Notes: generated by a model not told the origin, from the sequence alone. A DNA stretch of 64,000 nucleotides from Sporosarcina sp. FSL W8-0480 (GCF_037963765.1 NZ_CP150166.1:2425501-2489500), one strand, 5' to 3'; counted from the first letter of the stretch, positions 8,558 through 20,839 are shown. Program-made: numbers and translations.

Positions 8558-10896
8558 AATTGTTCCTCCCTGTTGGCTGTTTCTTTACATAATGCATCAA
8601 ACCAATTTTTCAATTCCATATACGGAGCGTAAACAAGCTTATTTTCAAGTTCAATCTGTCTCTCCCTTTTTTGGTAGGAAGGAGCCTCTGAAAGTTTCTT
8701 CTTTAACGCATCTTCTTTAACTGAAGCAAGTCCATTCTCTATCTTAACAAATCCAAGCTCCGAAAACACCATTGTCATAAAATAAATTCTATCAACCTTC
8801 CATCCTTTATGCTTTGATAATTCCTGAACCTGTTTGCGAAGGTCGAAGATACCACGTTTTTTAAGAAAACTATAATACCAACCGAATTGTTCTCGGGAAG
8901 GAATTCCTTCAAAGTACAAAGATTCATTGACATGAAAATGGGCATATATCCGTTTCGGATTCGTTTGGTCAATCAATTCTTTTAACTGATCCGTAGACTC
9001 TGGCATATCCAAAAGAACCACATGGTCCGTTTCCATAAATTCAACTTGTCCAAATTGATGGATATGCTTATTTTTAAGCAAGGCTTGAAAATGGGCAATC
9101 GACGCCTCCTGAAAAGCTATAAAAAGATTGTTCTTTTCAGGGATGATTGAAATCCACCTATTCGGCTCACGAATTCCACGCAAATCATACAGTTGACGTT
9201 CGTTGGACTGTAAATCTGTCAAGAGCAATTGAGGCTTTTTCCTGCCATTCCACTCATTCACTTGCAAGTCACCTGTTACGGATAATTTAACTCCAGGACT
9301 CATTTCATCGGCAATGGACCCATTTCCAAATCCGATAATATCAATGCTGTTCTCGCCATCCGTCAGTTCAAGTTTTAAATGATTCTTATTCGCACCGATT
9401 TTTCGAATCGACGTAGCTGATAGATCTTCAATAAGGAAAACCGGTTTTTCAAAAGTTATCCCAAAAGGTCGTAGGGACTCCAATCCCTCTAACACATCAA
9501 CTTCGATTTCACCTATTTCAAGCGGCACATCAATCTTTAGACGTGGTGTCAGGATATCATCTGTCATCACCATTTTCCCTTGTTCATTCAAACGGTCTCT
9601 AAGCGAATTGACATCCTCAAGAGAAAGTGACATACCCGCCGCCATTTCATGCCCTCCAAAATGCGGTAGGATATCGGCATTCTTCGACAATTCCTTGAAT
9701 AGGTCAAACCCTTGAATGCTTCGTCCGGATCCTTTTGCAACAGCCGATTCTTTATCAACTGATAATACTATTGACGGTCTATAATATTTCTCAGTCAATC
9801 TGGAGGCGACTATACCAACTACCCCCGGGTTCCATCCTTCCCCAGCAAGGACAATAACATACGGCAGCATGTCCCCGTACATTTCTATAAGCGCTTGTTC
9901 AGCCTCTTCCGCAATAGTTGTAACAAGCGCCTGTCTCTCCTTATTCAACGTATCCAATTGTTCCGCAATGGACACGGCCTCCATCATATCTTCCGTTTTC
10001 AAAAGATGGACCGCCGGATTCGCACTTCCTAAGCGACCAGGAGCATTTAACCTTGGGCCGATCATAAAGCCCAATGACTCTTCGTTTAAAGAAGATTGTT
10101 CCGTGCCACTTACTTTCGCCAGTGCTTGGATACCGGGTCTATTGGACTTTCGCATCCTTCTAATCCCTTCCTTAACGATGAACCTATTCTCATCTTTTAA
10201 AGGAACAAGATCTGCAACAGTACCGATTGCAGCTATCTCAAACAATTCGTCAGGCACTTCCCCAAGCAACGCACATGATAGCTTAAACGCAACACCGACC
10301 CCCGCCAACTCCCCGAACGGATAATTCCCTTCAGGATGCCTTGGATGGATGATAGCATATGCACTTGGAAGTTCTTCACCAACTTCATGGTGATCGGTTA
10401 CGATAACATCCATTCCGACGGATTTTGCATACGCAATAGCTTCTAAACCTGATATTCCATTATCCACAGTGATGATGAGAGATGTTCCTGCCTCTTTCAT
10501 CACTTTGAATAATTCGATATTAGGGCCATAACCGTGTTCAAAACGGTTAGGTATTTTAAAATCGACGGTTGCACCTAATCGCTCAAGGGCGGTCGTCAAA
10601 ACGGTGACGCTCGTAACTCCATCAGCATCATAATCACCGTAAACAGTTATTTTTTCCTGTCTTTCAATAGCTTGCATGATTCGTGCAACCGCTTTGTCCA
10701 TGTCGAAAAGCAGGTAAGGATCATGCAGGCAACTTTCGTCCATATGTAAAAATGATTTAGCGTTTTCGAGGCCCGTAATACCCCTCGACACTAAGATTTT
10801 TGCGTGTATTGACGGAATGCCTAACTCATTCATGAATAAATTTACGACATGTTCATCCGGACGGTTGATCGTCCAAGTTTTCATAGATTCTATCAA
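8548..10896 (-). CDS. recJ: Single-strand DNA-specific exonuclease RecJ
   Basis: 5'-3' exonuclease acting on single-stranded DNA in RecF-type recombination and repair. The DHH superfamily motifs are in order: [12 protein letters not shown] near residue 80, TVDNGISG, and TDHHEVGE near 160; the DHHA1 glycine motif [10 protein letters not shown] follows near residue 410. The 782 aa include the C-terminal extension found in Bacillus RecJ. Start is a TTG, with AAGGAAG nine bases upstream; an ATG four codons later has no good site. First gene of recJ-apt. Confidence 0.96.
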   Translation of the reverse strand: MIESMKTWTINRPDEHVVNLFMNELGIPSIHAKILVSRGITGLENAKSFLHMDESCLHDPYLLFDMDKAVARIMQAIERQEKITVYGDYDADGVTSVTVLTTALERLGATVDFKIPNRFEHGYGPNIELFKVMKEAGTSLIITVDNGISGLEAIAYAKSVGMDVIVTDHHEVGEELPSAYAIIHPRHPEGNYPFGELAGVGVAFKLSCALLGEVPDELFEIAAIGTVADLVPLKDENRFIVKEGIRRMRKSNRPGIQALAKVSGTEQSSLNEESLGFMIGPRLNAPGRLGSANPAVHLLKTEDMMEAVSIAEQLDTLNKERQALVTTIAEEAEQALIEMYGDMLPYVIVLAGEGWNPGVVGIVASRLTEKYYRPSIVLSVDKESAVAKGSGRSIQGFDLFKELSKNADILPHFGGHEMAAGMSLSLEDVNSLRDRLNEQGKMVMTDDILTPRLKIDVPLEIGEIEVDVLEGLESLRPFGITFEKPVFLIEDLSATSIRKIGANKNHLKLELTDGENSIDIIGFGNGSIADEMSPGVKLSVTGDLQVNEWNGRKKPQLLLTDLQSNERQLYDLRGIREPNRWISIIPEKNNLFIAFQEASIAHFQALLKNKHIHQFGQVEFMETDHVVLLDMPESTDQLKELIDQTNPKRIYAHFHVNESLYFEGIPSREQFGWYYSFLKKRGIFDLRKQVQELSKHKGWKVDRIYFMTMVFSELGFVKIENGLASVKEDALKKKLSEAPSYQKRERQIELENKLVYAPYMELKNWFDALCKETANREEQLWI

Positions 10897-10991
10897 CGCA
10901 GTTCACTTCCTTTAATGCTTATTATAGAGGATATAGTTGACCACTGAAAGGAATTATCTCGAATTAAAAATTCGCTAACTCTTTTACAAAT

Positions 10992-11022
10992 AAAAAAACA
11001 TCCACATAATCAAATATGGATG
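10992..11022 (-). terminator. Terminator after the LapA-like gene
   Basis: On the minus strand TATGGATG-type and CATCCA-type arms (11022-10999) form a hairpin followed by seven T at 10998-10992. Confidence 0.65.
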
Positions 11023-11031
11023 CACTGTTTA

Positions 11032-11361
11032 CTACTTTTCGTCGGTATTATCGGGTTTACCTTCATTGTCGTGTTGCAAAGCAGCCATTTCGTTTTGCTG
11101 TGTCGCAATTATGATTTCCTTCGCTGTCATTTCCTTTTTCAATTCATTGATGTGACGATTTGCTTTAATTGACCTGAACATTGCTATGAACCCACTAATG
11201 GCAGCACCTAAAAATGCTGTGAACAGAATAACAAGGATGAGTGGAAGATGTGCAGTTCCAAAGAGGTAGTTAACTTGGACTGACTCGACATTTAGGATAG
11301 CAAAAACGGCAATAATTATTGCAAAAACAAGACTTAATATTAGCGACCATTGCATCTTCAC
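11032..11361 (-). CDS. LapA-domain (DUF1049) membrane protein
   Basis: A 109-residue protein with two predicted membrane segments (about residues 5-25 and 38-60) and a charged, probably coiled C-terminal tail (about 65-105). This layout, with a VQVNYLFG stretch after the first segment, fits the LapA/YrvD-like lipopolysaccharide-assembly-A domain family, whose role in Gram-positives is not settled. The start is a GTG at 11361 or the ATG two codons on; neither site is strong. It lies between secDF and recJ, flanked by hairpins, so it is probably transcribed alone. Confidence 0.7.
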   Translation of the reverse strand: MKMQWSLILSLVFAIIIAVFAILNVESVQVNYLFGTAHLPLILVILFTAFLGAAISGFIAMFRSIKANRHINELKKEMTAKEIIIATQQNEMAALQHDNEGKPDNTDEK

Positions 11362-11390
11362 GCTTCACCACATCCTTTCGTACATATAAA

Positions 11391-11420
11391 AACAGGATAT
11401 ACAATTAGTATACCCTGTTA
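11391..11420 (-). terminator. Terminator after secDF
   Basis: The minus strand reads an AACAGGGTATAC arm, a short loop, then GTATATCCTGTT followed by TTTT. It closes the secDF unit. Confidence 0.7.
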
Positions 11421-11456
11421 CATTATGGACATAAACATTGTCCACTCCCTATGTTA

Positions 11457-13733
11457 TCAGACAACAGGTTCGTCAGATCCCCATTGCTTTTTCTCTTTAT
11501 CAACTTTTAATGTTCCCGATTTTTGCAGTTCCTTCTTCTTCAAGTCAAACCAGATTTGAGCAGAGATGAAGATGGATGAATAGGTTCCTGCGAGTAAACC
11601 AATCAACAATGCAATTGAGAATGGACGGATTGCTTCCGCTCCAAGCACGATTAATGCCACTACAACAAAGATGACTGTCAGTACTGTATTCACCGAACGG
11701 CCTAATGTTTGACGTAATGATTTATTGACGATATCCGCCAATACCTTTTCGTCTTTGATTTTGCCGATTTTATGCAAATTCTCACGAATCCGGTCAAAAG
11801 TGACAATCGTATCATTGATTGAGTAACCGACAATCGTCAATACTGCAGCGATGAATGTGATATCCACTTCAAGCCTTGAAATACTGAATACGGCAACCAT
11901 GAAGAATGCATCATGTATAAGACCGATAATTGAGGCCACACCCATACGCCATTCGAATCGGAATGCTACATAGACAACGATACCAAGTGCAGCGTAAAGC
12001 AATGCATAAAACGCATTCTTCACTAATTCCTTACCGACTGTATCAGAAACAGTTGAAATGTTAGGATCCGCACCATATTTAGCCATTAGATCCCTTTTGA
12101 ATTTATTGACTGTTTCTTGTTTGAACTCTTCCTTGTAACGAACAACACCAATATTATCCGTATCACCGGAAATAACGATATCCGTCGCAGGGTGGCCCAT
12201 TTCTTCAAGAGTATTTGAAATTTCTTCAGTCGTTAATGGAGTATCCGATAAGATTTCGACACGTGTACCACCTGCAAAGTCGATTCCAAGATTCAACTTG
12301 AAGATCCCTAATACAATTATACCTGCAATAATCAATACAATAGAAAGGACATAAAACAGCTTACGCGTCTTAACAAAATCTAATCGATCGAATTTCGTTG
12401 TAAGATCAAGCGTGTCCATACCTTCTTCAATTGGATGGACTCGTTTTTTCGAAATGCCGAAAAGTCCTGATTTCCCGTCAAGTAGACCACTATGAACAAG
12501 AAGTCCTAACAATAACCTTGAGCCCCAAACAGCTGTCAAGAAGCTGACTAGGATACTGATAATAAGCATTGTCGCAAAACCTTTAACTGAGCTTGTCCCA
12601 AATATGAAAAGAACAACAGCCGCAAGCAAAGTTGTTATATTGGCATCAAGGATTGCGGTAAATGCAGATTTCGCTCCTGATGTAAATGCCGACTTTACAG
12701 ATTTCCCAACGCGAAGTTCCTCTCGAACCCTTTCGTATGTCAGGATGTTCGCATCGACCGCCATACCAACCCCTAACATGAGGGCTGCTATACCAGGAAG
12801 AGTAAGGACGCCATTAATGCCTGTAAATACTACAAGGATTAGATAAATATAGATGGATAATGTGACAACTGCCACAAGACCTGGAATTCGATAATAAAAC
12901 AACATGAAGATGAAGATTAGAGAAATACCGACGATTCCTGCCAAAATCGTTTTATCCAATGCCTGTGCACCGAATTGGGCACCGACAGATGTGGAATAGA
13001 TTTCTTCAAGATGGACCGGAAGAGCGCCGGCATTCAAGATGCCTGCCAATTTCTTTGTTTCTTCAACAGTGAAGCTACCGGAAATCTCAACATTGGATGA
13101 ATTAATAGTATGTCTTACAGATGGTGCGGAAATGAATTTCTGCTTTGCAGGCTCTTTCATAACTTCTTCTTTGAAAGAGTCGACACCTTCTACAAAGTCC
13201 ATCCAGATAACCATGACATTTCCGGGTTCCGGTATTTTGGAAATTTCCGATGTAACTTGTCCGAACTTATCCGGATCTTTCATTTCAAGCGTAACAACCG
13301 GGTTTCCATGTTCCCCGAAGTTCGCCTTCGCTTTACCTTCTTTTAAATCAGTTCCGTCCAAAAGAAGATTATCGTTGGCATCACGGAATGTTAAATTCGC
13401 TTGCGTAGATAATAATTCACGAGCTTCTTCCTGATCTTCTACACCCGCCAGTTGAACTCGAATCCGATTATTCGATTCAACTGTGATAACCGGTTCGCTT
13501 ACGCCAAGGACGTCAACACGGTTACGTAAAGCGCCTGCTGTATCCGTGACGACGGATTCAGTAATTACCTGACCTTCCTTCAGAGGCTGAACTTCATAAA
13601 GGACTTCAAATCCCCCTTGTAAATCGAGGCCGAGTCGTACATCTTTTATAATTGGTTTAATAGAAGCGCCTACTAATGACCCGAACAAAACAAGCACGAG
13701 TAAAAACGCTACTATCCTACTTCTTTTTTTCAT
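11457..13733 (-). CDS. secDF: Fused protein translocase SecDF
   Basis: Proton-driven accessory subunit of the Sec translocon that helps pull proteins across the membrane. SecD and SecF are fused in one 758-residue chain, as in Bacillus. The SecD half starts at residue 1 with one membrane segment, the LDLQGGFEVLYEV motif and a large external region, then five membrane segments (about 265-420). The SecF half starts near residue 450 with NLGIDFAGGTRVEI and six more segments. GYSINDTIVTFDRIRE is the conserved SecF signature. The gene stands alone between the LapA-like gene and comN. Confidence 0.97.
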   Translation of the reverse strand: MKKRSRIVAFLLVLVLFGSLVGASIKPIIKDVRLGLDLQGGFEVLYEVQPLKEGQVITESVVTDTAGALRNRVDVLGVSEPVITVESNNRIRVQLAGVEDQEEARELLSTQANLTFRDANDNLLLDGTDLKEGKAKANFGEHGNPVVTLEMKDPDKFGQVTSEISKIPEPGNVMVIWMDFVEGVDSFKEEVMKEPAKQKFISAPSVRHTINSSNVEISGSFTVEETKKLAGILNAGALPVHLEEIYSTSVGAQFGAQALDKTILAGIVGISLIFIFMLFYYRIPGLVAVVTLSIYIYLILVVFTGINGVLTLPGIAALMLGVGMAVDANILTYERVREELRVGKSVKSAFTSGAKSAFTAILDANITTLLAAVVLFIFGTSSVKGFATMLIISILVSFLTAVWGSRLLLGLLVHSGLLDGKSGLFGISKKRVHPIEEGMDTLDLTTKFDRLDFVKTRKLFYVLSIVLIIAGIIVLGIFKLNLGIDFAGGTRVEILSDTPLTTEEISNTLEEMGHPATDIVISGDTDNIGVVRYKEEFKQETVNKFKRDLMAKYGADPNISTVSDTVGKELVKNAFYALLYAALGIVVYVAFRFEWRMGVASIIGLIHDAFFMVAVFSISRLEVDITFIAAVLTIVGYSINDTIVTFDRIRENLHKIGKIKDEKVLADIVNKSLRQTLGRSVNTVLTVIFVVVALIVLGAEAIRPFSIALLIGLLAGTYSSIFISAQIWFDLKKKELQKSGTLKVDKEKKQWGSDEPVV

Positions 13734-13860
13734 AAAATTGTTCCCCCTCTGTACGGAGCGGTATAAAGATTGCCTGGTACAGTTTTTTAAAAATACAATA
13801 CTCCAATTATGAAACAGAGAAATGCATCTGTCAAATAGCTGTGAGTATAAATGTAAAACT

Positions 13861-14181
13861 TTATCCCTTACTATCTACGGCTTTCGGCGAAAGCAATAAT
13901 TGCAGCTCATCACTATTTAAATCCGAAAACCAATTAGCATCCCGTTGTTCCTCAATTTGTGTAAATGTCATAAATTCAGCTGCTGATAATCGAAGGATGC
14001 TGTTCACAATCTCATGGATGGGCATCTGTTCGATATTTTTCTTGCGCCACTTTCTACGGACGCAGAATTTCCAAATTTCCTCGTTTGTTACGGTCGAATA
14101 GCCATATAGCTTGAATTCTTCCCTTTTGCTTTCGATTGCAGGCATTGCATGACTGTATAATTCCCCGAATTGAATACTCAC
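13861..14181 (-). CDS. comN: Post-transcriptional regulator, ComN family
   Basis: Small protein matching by place (between secDF and spoVB) and content the Bacillus ComN/YrzD family, known there to control comE mRNA after transcription and to bind DivIVA. It begins VSIQFGELYSHAMPAIESK; the middle has KFCVRRKWRKKNIEQMPIHEIVNSIL. I start it at the GTG at 14181 because AGGAAAGG lies seven bases upstream; the ATG at 14190 directly touches that site. About 106 aa. Divergent from spoVB. Confidence 0.8.
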   Translation of the reverse strand: MSIQFGELYSHAMPAIESKREEFKLYGYSTVTNEEIWKFCVRRKWRKKNIEQMPIHEIVNSILRLSAAEFMTFTQIEEQRDANWFSDLNSDELQLLLSPKAVDSKG

Positions 14182-14277
14182 ACTACCCATCCTTTCCTGT
14201 TCAGTCGTAAATAGACAAACTTGTGCATAGATTTAGTGTAAACGAAATGACCGGAATATAGAAGGAGTTGTTTATGA

Positions 14278-15795
14278 ATGTCCACTTTCATCCGTGGAAC
14301 CGCCATATTAATGATTGCAGTTTTTATGACCAAGCTGTTAGGTTTTGTCTTTCGAATCCAGTTTATGCGGGTAGCTGGCGAAGAAGCGGTTGGAATCTAT
14401 ATGACCGCCTATCCTGCCTTTATCTTCTTTTTATCACTTGTTCAATTAGGTGTTCCAATCGCAGTCGCTAAGGTGATTGCTGAGCTGAAAGTAAAAGGTG
14501 AAACAGCAAAGTTGCCGGCTGTCATGCGAACAGCAACCGTCATAACGATTATAACTGGCACCATCTTCATCCCATCATCCATTTTATTCATTCCCTATCT
14601 ATCAGAGACTTTATTAGGAAATGCAGCATCTTCAACTACTTTATATGTTGGAATCGCTATTATACCGATTGCATCGGTTTGCGGTCTTATACGTGGGTAT
14701 TTTCAGGGGATTGTTAGGATTGAAGAAACAGCATGGTCCCAAATTATTGAGCAAATTTGCCGTATCGCTTTAATCACCTGGATGTTGCCAATGTTCTTAA
14801 CTCCTGATAACAATGCTATGAATGCCGCTTATGCGATGGGCATCACCCTACTTGCAGAGGCTCTTTCAGCTTGTTATTTATGGTTTAAATACCAGCAGCA
14901 TAAGAAACGTGAACGTGTTTCTACGCAAAAGAAAGAGAGATTCCCAATGGAACCACTCTTGTCCATCGCCCTGCCTTCTTCGGGAAGTAGATTATTCGGT
15001 ACATTCACTTGGTTTTTAGAGCCAATCATCTTTTTACGCGCACTTTCAATGGCAGGAGTAGGGGCTGTTGCCGCCACGTCGCTTTACGGTATTATCTCAG
15101 GGGTTCTCATTCCGTTGCTGCTATTCCCTTCATTCATACCGTATGCATTGTCAGTAGTGCTTGTACCAGCTGTGAGTGGTGCTGCCGCCTCAAGTAATAA
15201 AAAGAAGCTACAGGAACGGATTCAACTCGCATTACGTCTTTCCGCTTTGACTGGCGCTTTTGCAGCGGTTGTATTTTATGTTCATGGACAGGATCTTGCG
15301 GAAAAGCTCTTCAAAATTAGCGAAGGCGGATCGTATATGACATTATTGGCGCCTGTTTTTTTCTTCTACTACATACAGGGCCCTTTGTATTCCATTTTGC
15401 AAGCGACTGGAGATGCAAAAGCAGGAATGATGAATTCCGTCTATGGCGGAATTGCAAAATTAGGCGTGATGTTCGTTTTGGCATCACAACCGGGACTTCA
15501 GGAAACGGGGGCAGTTCTTGCAATCGGCTTTGGTGTGCTCGTCACCTCTTTCCTTCATATCGCAACACTTCGAAAAAACAAAGCCGCAGCTTCCGGTTTT
15601 ACAATGTTTGCATTGCCATATGTTTCATTCATCATGACAGCGGTCATGCGTCCTATTTTCCTTCCAATCGGACATTTCGGCTTGTTAGTTGAATGTTTAA
15701 TTACGACTGCTTTCCTCCTTGTAATCCTTCTCTTATTCGGTCAAGTGAAGAAAAATGATGTAATGATGCTGAAACGACTTGCGAAACTTTATTGA
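14278..15795 (+). CDS. spoVB: Stage V sporulation protein B, MurJ-like flippase family
   Basis: Polytopic membrane protein of the MATE/MOP superfamily (polysaccharide biosynthesis C domain), needed for spore cortex formation and thought to flip lipid-linked cortex precursor. 505 aa with about 14 membrane segments, beginning STFIRGTAILMIAVFMTKLLG; conserved charged and glycine-rich stretches such as VCGLIRGYFQG and QGPLYSILQATGDAKAGM are seen. GAAGGAG precedes the start. It is one of few plus-strand genes and its end overlaps the convergent DUF421 gene by seven bases. Confidence 0.93.
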   Translation: MSTFIRGTAILMIAVFMTKLLGFVFRIQFMRVAGEEAVGIYMTAYPAFIFFLSLVQLGVPIAVAKVIAELKVKGETAKLPAVMRTATVITIITGTIFIPSSILFIPYLSETLLGNAASSTTLYVGIAIIPIASVCGLIRGYFQGIVRIEETAWSQIIEQICRIALITWMLPMFLTPDNNAMNAAYAMGITLLAEALSACYLWFKYQQHKKRERVSTQKKERFPMEPLLSIALPSSGSRLFGTFTWFLEPIIFLRALSMAGVGAVAATSLYGIISGVLIPLLLFPSFIPYALSVVLVPAVSGAAASSNKKKLQERIQLALRLSALTGAFAAVVFYVHGQDLAEKLFKISEGGSYMTLLAPVFFFYYIQGPLYSILQATGDAKAGMMNSVYGGIAKLGVMFVLASQPGLQETGAVLAIGFGVLVTSFLHIATLRKNKAAASGFTMFALPYVSFIMTAVMRPIFLPIGHFGLLVECLITTAFLLVILLLFGQVKKNDVMMLKRLAKLY

Positions 15796-16430
15796 TATTC
15801 ATCTTTCAATTGAAGATGGATCTTGCCTTCTTCAAACGAGCAGTAAAAAACCTGTTCTTCACCATTTACACCTAAAGCCTTTATCTCTTCAAGGAGCCAT
15901 TTCTCTGATTTCCCGATAATTTCGAGATGACGGCTTTGGATCACACCATCGGAAATGAGGGCAAGAACCGGTGGCGTCTGGTCGTTTTTAAACACTGAAA
16001 GATTCCCGTTTGGTTCCAAGTAAGCATAAGAAACCTCACGAACTGAACCGATTTGCTGTTCCCTTAGTTGTTGGAATAGATCATCTAAATTATAGCGGTG
16101 TTTCCTCATTTCCTTCTCTTGAATAACACCCTGTCGAATGATTAAAGTCGGATCTCCATCTACGATGTCTCTGAACTTTTTACTTTTCAATGATAGATAG
16201 GACGTCAACCATTGTATACCCAAAAGAATTATGATTGGAATTATGGAATGACTCAGTTTCTTATTTGGTGAATCAAGCGAAAAAGCAACCACTTCCGCCA
16301 TGATGATGAAAACAACGACATCGATTACACTTAGCTCGCCTACCTCGCGCTTGCCCATAAGCCTTAAAATCACTAAGATGAACACATATAAAAAAACTGT
16401 TCGAATGCAAATTATTAACAAATCACTCAC
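15789..16430 (-). CDS. DUF421/YetF-family membrane protein (YrbG type)
   Basis: 213 aa with three N-terminal membrane segments (about 5-25, 32-52, 58-78) followed by a soluble region. The LVILRLMGKREVGELSVIDVV stretch early in the chain and the GDPTLIIRQGVIQEKEMRKHRYNLDDL region are hallmarks of the DUF421 family, which has several members in sporulating Bacilli. Its function here is unknown. The same family lies beside spoVB in Bacillus subtilis (yrbG). Confidence 0.88.
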   Translation of the reverse strand: MSDLLIICIRTVFLYVFILVILRLMGKREVGELSVIDVVVFIIMAEVVAFSLDSPNKKLSHSIIPIIILLGIQWLTSYLSLKSKKFRDIVDGDPTLIIRQGVIQEKEMRKHRYNLDDLFQQLREQQIGSVREVSYAYLEPNGNLSVFKNDQTPPVLALISDGVIQSRHLEIIGKSEKWLLEEIKALGVNGEEQVFYCSFEEGKIHLQLKDEYQ

Positions 16431-16487
16431 TTATATTCCTCCCCTTTAGGAAAGGATGCCATATCCTGTTCGGGAATATACAAAATA

Positions 16488-16528
16488 AAAGAGGCAGCTT
16501 CCAGTACAAAATTGGAAACTGCCTCTTT
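16488..16528. terminator. Terminator downstream of yajC
   Basis: AAAGAGGCAG (16488-16497) pairs with CTGCCTCTTT (16519-16528), with further TTCCA/TTGGAA pairing inside. It closes the queA-tgt-yajC unit on the minus strand. Confidence 0.85.
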
Positions 16529-16539
16529 ATAAATAATCA

Positions 16540-16809
16540 TTATGCGTTTGAATCCACAACACGACCAACAGCTTGTCTATCAAATTGTAATGTTGTACCG
16601 TCTGCAACTTTCAAGAATACAGAACCTTCATCCACCGCGTCGATTACGCCGTGAATCCCACCAATTGTAATAACTTTGTCACCACGTTTTAAACTCTCTT
16701 GCATTTGTTTTGTCTGTTTCTGTCTTTTCTGTGCAGGTCGGATCAACAAAAACCACATAATTGCAAACATCGCGATAATCGGTAAAAAAGTACCTAATGA
16801 GTCACCCAT
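16540..16809 (-). CDS. yajC: Preprotein translocase accessory subunit YajC
   Basis: Single-pass membrane protein that associates with SecDF. 89 aa: one segment (about 8-26, ending FLLIRPAQKRQK, the family signature) and a small cytoplasmic domain with GDKVITIGGIHGVI. It follows tgt closely, an order kept across many bacteria. Confidence 0.95.
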   Translation of the reverse strand: MGDSLGTFLPIIAMFAIMWFLLIRPAQKRQKQTKQMQESLKRGDKVITIGGIHGVIDAVDEGSVFLKVADGTTLQFDRQAVGRVVDSNA

Positions 16810-16847
16810 CTTATTCCCCCCTTTTCTCTCGGTTTATTATACAAGAT

Positions 16848-17990
<1,143 letters not shown>

Positions 17991-18025
17991 CTACTACCCT
18001 TTCTAATTAAGGAATACTATTCCCA

Positions 18026-19066
18026 TTACTTTTTTGGAGGCTTGATAAACATAGCGTCACCAAAACTAAAAAATCGGTACTTCTCTTTTACTGCTTCTTT
18101 ATATGCGGCTAAAACATGCTCACGAGTCGCCATAGCCGATATTAACATAATTAACGTCGATTTAGGTAAATGGAAATTCGTCAACATCCCGTCAAGGATA
18201 CTAAATTCATATCCTGGATAGATGAAGATGGACGTCCAACCACTTGTCGGGATAATCTTCCCATCGTTTTGTGAAGCTATGGTTTCAAGTGTACGAGCCG
18301 AAGTTGTCCCAACGGCAATTACATTGCCACCTTTTGACTTTACGTCGTTAATCGCATTTGCTGCGCTTTCTGTCACATGATAATATTCCGAGTGCATTGT
18401 ATGTTCTTCGATTGTATCGGCACTAACTGGACGGAACGTTCCTAAACCTACATGCAAAGTGATAAATTCCACCCCAACGCCTTTGTTCTTTATTTCCTGC
18501 AAGATTTCCTCAGTAAAATGAAGACCTGCAGTAGGAGCCGCCGCTGACCCTCTTTCCTTGGCAAAAACTGTTTGGTAGCGCGATTGGTCATCAAGCGATT
18601 CGGTAATATAAGGGGGCAAGGGCATCTGTCCAAGAGCATCTAATATTTCATAGAAGATCCCTTCATAACGGAATTTAAAGATCCGGCCACCTTGCTCTAA
18701 GATTTCAGTACACTCTGCTTGTAACTTACCATCGCCAAACGATATGACAGTTCCGACTTTGACCCGTTTCGCCGGTTTGACAAGTGTCTCCCATTCGTCT
18801 TCGCCGTTTTCTTTAAGGAGAAGGACTTCGATTGATGCACCGGTGTCTTCCTTGATGCCGATTAGACGGGCTGGAAGGACGCGTGTGTCGTTTAGGACGA
18901 GTACATCTCCTGATTGCAATTCGTCGACAATTTGGCGGAATTGACGGTGTTCAATTTTTCCTGTTAGTTTGTCGAGTACCATTAGGCGGCTTGCTGTACG
19001 GTCTGTTAATGGTGTTTGTGCTATTAGACTTTCGGGCAATTCAAAGTCGAAATCATTTACATCCAT
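18026..19066 (-). CDS. queA: S-adenosylmethionine:tRNA ribosyltransferase-isomerase
   Basis: Transfers the ribosyl part of SAM to preQ1 in tRNA to make epoxyqueuosine. 346 aa. Family blocks seen: [16 protein letters not shown] at the N terminus, [28 protein letters not shown] near 190, [10 protein letters not shown] and [15 protein letters not shown]. Lies 38 bases before tgt in transcription order; ruvB-ruvA are further upstream, with a 42-bp repeat between queA and ruvB. Confidence 0.98.
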   Translation of the reverse strand: MDVNDFDFELPESLIAQTPLTDRTASRLMVLDKLTGKIEHRQFRQIVDELQSGDVLVLNDTRVLPARLIGIKEDTGASIEVLLLKENGEDEWETLVKPAKRVKVGTVISFGDGKLQAECTEILEQGGRIFKFRYEGIFYEILDALGQMPLPPYITESLDDQSRYQTVFAKERGSAAAPTAGLHFTEEILQEIKNKGVGVEFITLHVGLGTFRPVSADTIEEHTMHSEYYHVTESAANAINDVKSKGGNVIAVGTTSARTLETIASQNDGKIIPTSGWTSIFIYPGYEFSILDGMLTNFHLPKSTLIMLISAMATREHVLAAYKEAVKEKYRFFSFGDAMFIKPPKK

Positions 19067-19105
19067 AATTTGTGAAGACTCCTTCTGTCAGGTTGATAAA
19101 ATAAT

Positions 19106-19147
19106 GTTGATTTACGTTACAGGCGGACGCTTTCCACTTCAATCAAC
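19106..19147. repeat. Inverted-repeat intergenic element, minimal copy B (42 bp)
   Basis: It starts GTTGATTTACG and ends AATCAAC, keeps GGCGGACGCTTTCC in the middle, and so carries both ends of copy A (2991-3180) with the interior missing. It sits between ruvB and queA. Confidence 0.65.
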
Positions 19148-19195
19148 GAATAGTATTATTACAAGTAATTAAATCCAAACCATAAGATTATTAGT

Positions 19196-20200
19196 TTAGT
19201 TAAATGATTCGGGGGCGGTTAGGCCGAAGTGATTATAGGCAAGCTGGGTTGCAATTCTGCCTCGGGGTGTTCGTTGGATGAAGCCGATTTGTAGCAAGTA
19301 TGGTTCGTATACGTCTTCGATTGTAATCGACTCTTCTCCAATACTTGCAGCAATTGTATCAATTCCAACCGGACCGCCACGAAATCTCTCGATCATGCCT
19401 AAGAGTAATTTATGGTCTATATGATCTAAGCCATGGGAATCGACTTGCAACATTTCAAGGGCCTCTTTAGCGATTGCTGAAGTGATGCTTCCATTTCCCC
19501 TGACCTGTGCGTAGTCCCGAACCCTCCGTAGAAGTCTATTCGCAATCCTTGGTGTTCCTCTTGACCTACGTGCGATTTCTACAGCCGCACCTTCATCGAT
19601 AGCGACGTCGAATAGGTTTGCACTTCTCGTGACAATTTCTTTTAACGGTTCTTCGCCGTAAAATTCAAGACGAAGTGGTACTCCGAAACGGTCTCTCAGA
19701 GGCGCGGATAAAGAGCCTGCTCTTGTTGTTGCACCTATCAAGGTGAATGGAGGTAGGTCAAGTCTTATCGATTTTGCGGATGGCCCTTTTCCGACAACAA
19801 TGTCGAGACAGAAGTCTTCCATTGCCGGATAGAGCACTTCTTCGATTGAACGGTTCAAACGATGTATTTCGTCGATGAAAAGAACATCTCCCGGCTCCAA
19901 CGATGAGACGATAGCTGCAAGATCCCCTGGCCGCTCTATAGCGGGGCCGCTTGTCATTTTCACATTGACACCCATCTCATTGGCAATGACCGTGGCCAAT
20001 GTTGTCTTCCCAAGTCCAGGAGGACCGTAAAGAAGGACATGATCCAGGCTTTCACTTCTACCTTTTGCGGCTTGGATGAAAATACTAAGATTGTCCTTTA
20101 CAGTCTCCTGTCCAATATATTGTTGTAACGTCTGCGGGCGTAACGATAGTTCGAAACTATCGTCAAAACCAGATTGCTCGCTTGAAATGACTCGTTCCAT
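19196..20200 (-). CDS. ruvB: Holliday junction branch-migration ATPase RuvB
   Basis: AAA+ motor that drives branch migration with RuvA. 334 aa. Walker [12 protein letters not shown] near residue 60, Walker [11 protein letters not shown] near 105, sensor 1 [10 protein letters not shown] near 150, and the winged-helix DNA-binding C domain ending [16 protein letters not shown]. The ATG at 20200 follows GGAGGAATAGGC. Downstream of ruvA in the same operon. Confidence 0.98.
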   Translation of the reverse strand: MERVISSEQSGFDDSFELSLRPQTLQQYIGQETVKDNLSIFIQAAKGRSESLDHVLLYGPPGLGKTTLATVIANEMGVNVKMTSGPAIERPGDLAAIVSSLEPGDVLFIDEIHRLNRSIEEVLYPAMEDFCLDIVVGKGPSAKSIRLDLPPFTLIGATTRAGSLSAPLRDRFGVPLRLEFYGEEPLKEIVTRSANLFDVAIDEGAAVEIARRSRGTPRIANRLLRRVRDYAQVRGNGSITSAIAKEALEMLQVDSHGLDHIDHKLLLGMIERFRGGPVGIDTIAASIGEESITIEDVYEPYLLQIGFIQRTPRGRIATQLAYNHFGLTAPESFN

Positions 20201-20233
20201 GCCTGCCTATTCCTCCTTCCAAACAGACTACAT

Positions 20234-20839
20234 CTAATTCTGTTTCAATAATAAGCGCAACGCAAGTTTCATATATCCTTCTGTATCCAATTCTTCCTTT
20301 TGCATCTCTGTTCTCACTTTGGTCAATTCCCGCTGAGAATAGCCAAGTGCTTGTAGTGCAAGGATAGCTTCTTCAATTGCATCATTTTCAGCCATTGAAA
20401 GCAGAGTTGCTTCCTCATCTAACATTTCGATTTCGGTAAATAAATCTCCAAGTTTACCCTTCAAATCTAAAATCATCTGCCTCGCTGTCTTCTTACCGAC
20501 ACCAGGGAATTTTACTAAGAAGCTTTCATCTTCCCTTTCAATTGCACCAATTACTTGTGATGGGATGCCACTTGCCAAAATTGCAAGAGCGCCTTTCGGA
20601 CCGATACCTGAAACCGTGATGAGTTTTTTGAATAATTCCCGCTGTTCCATTGTTTTGAACCCTAATAACCATTGCACATCTTCACGGACATGCAAGTAAG
20701 TGAATACTTGCTGAATTTCTTCAGTCCTGTGGAATGCATATGGATTAGGAGTCATAATCTGCCATCCAACGCCACCTTGCTCGATGCTGATGTATTCCGG
20801 TGTCACACGCGTGACAATCCCTTTAATATAATCGTACAA
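20234..20839 (-). CDS. ruvA: Holliday junction DNA helicase subunit RuvA
   Basis: Binds four-way junctions and recruits RuvB. 201 aa with the OB fold at the N terminus ([17 protein letters not shown]), two helix-hairpin-helix motifs ([14 protein letters not shown] and [17 protein letters not shown] near residues 75 and 110), and the C-terminal three-helix RuvB-binding domain. The start is TTG, with AGGGGGAGA upstream. Confidence 0.97.
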   Translation of the reverse strand: MYDYIKGIVTRVTPEYISIEQGGVGWQIMTPNPYAFHRTEEIQQVFTYLHVREDVQWLLGFKTMEQRELFKKLITVSGIGPKGALAILASGIPSQVIGAIEREDESFLVKFPGVGKKTARQMILDLKGKLGDLFTEIEMLDEEATLLSMAENDAIEEAILALQALGYSQRELTKVRTEMQKEELDTEGYMKLALRLLLKQN

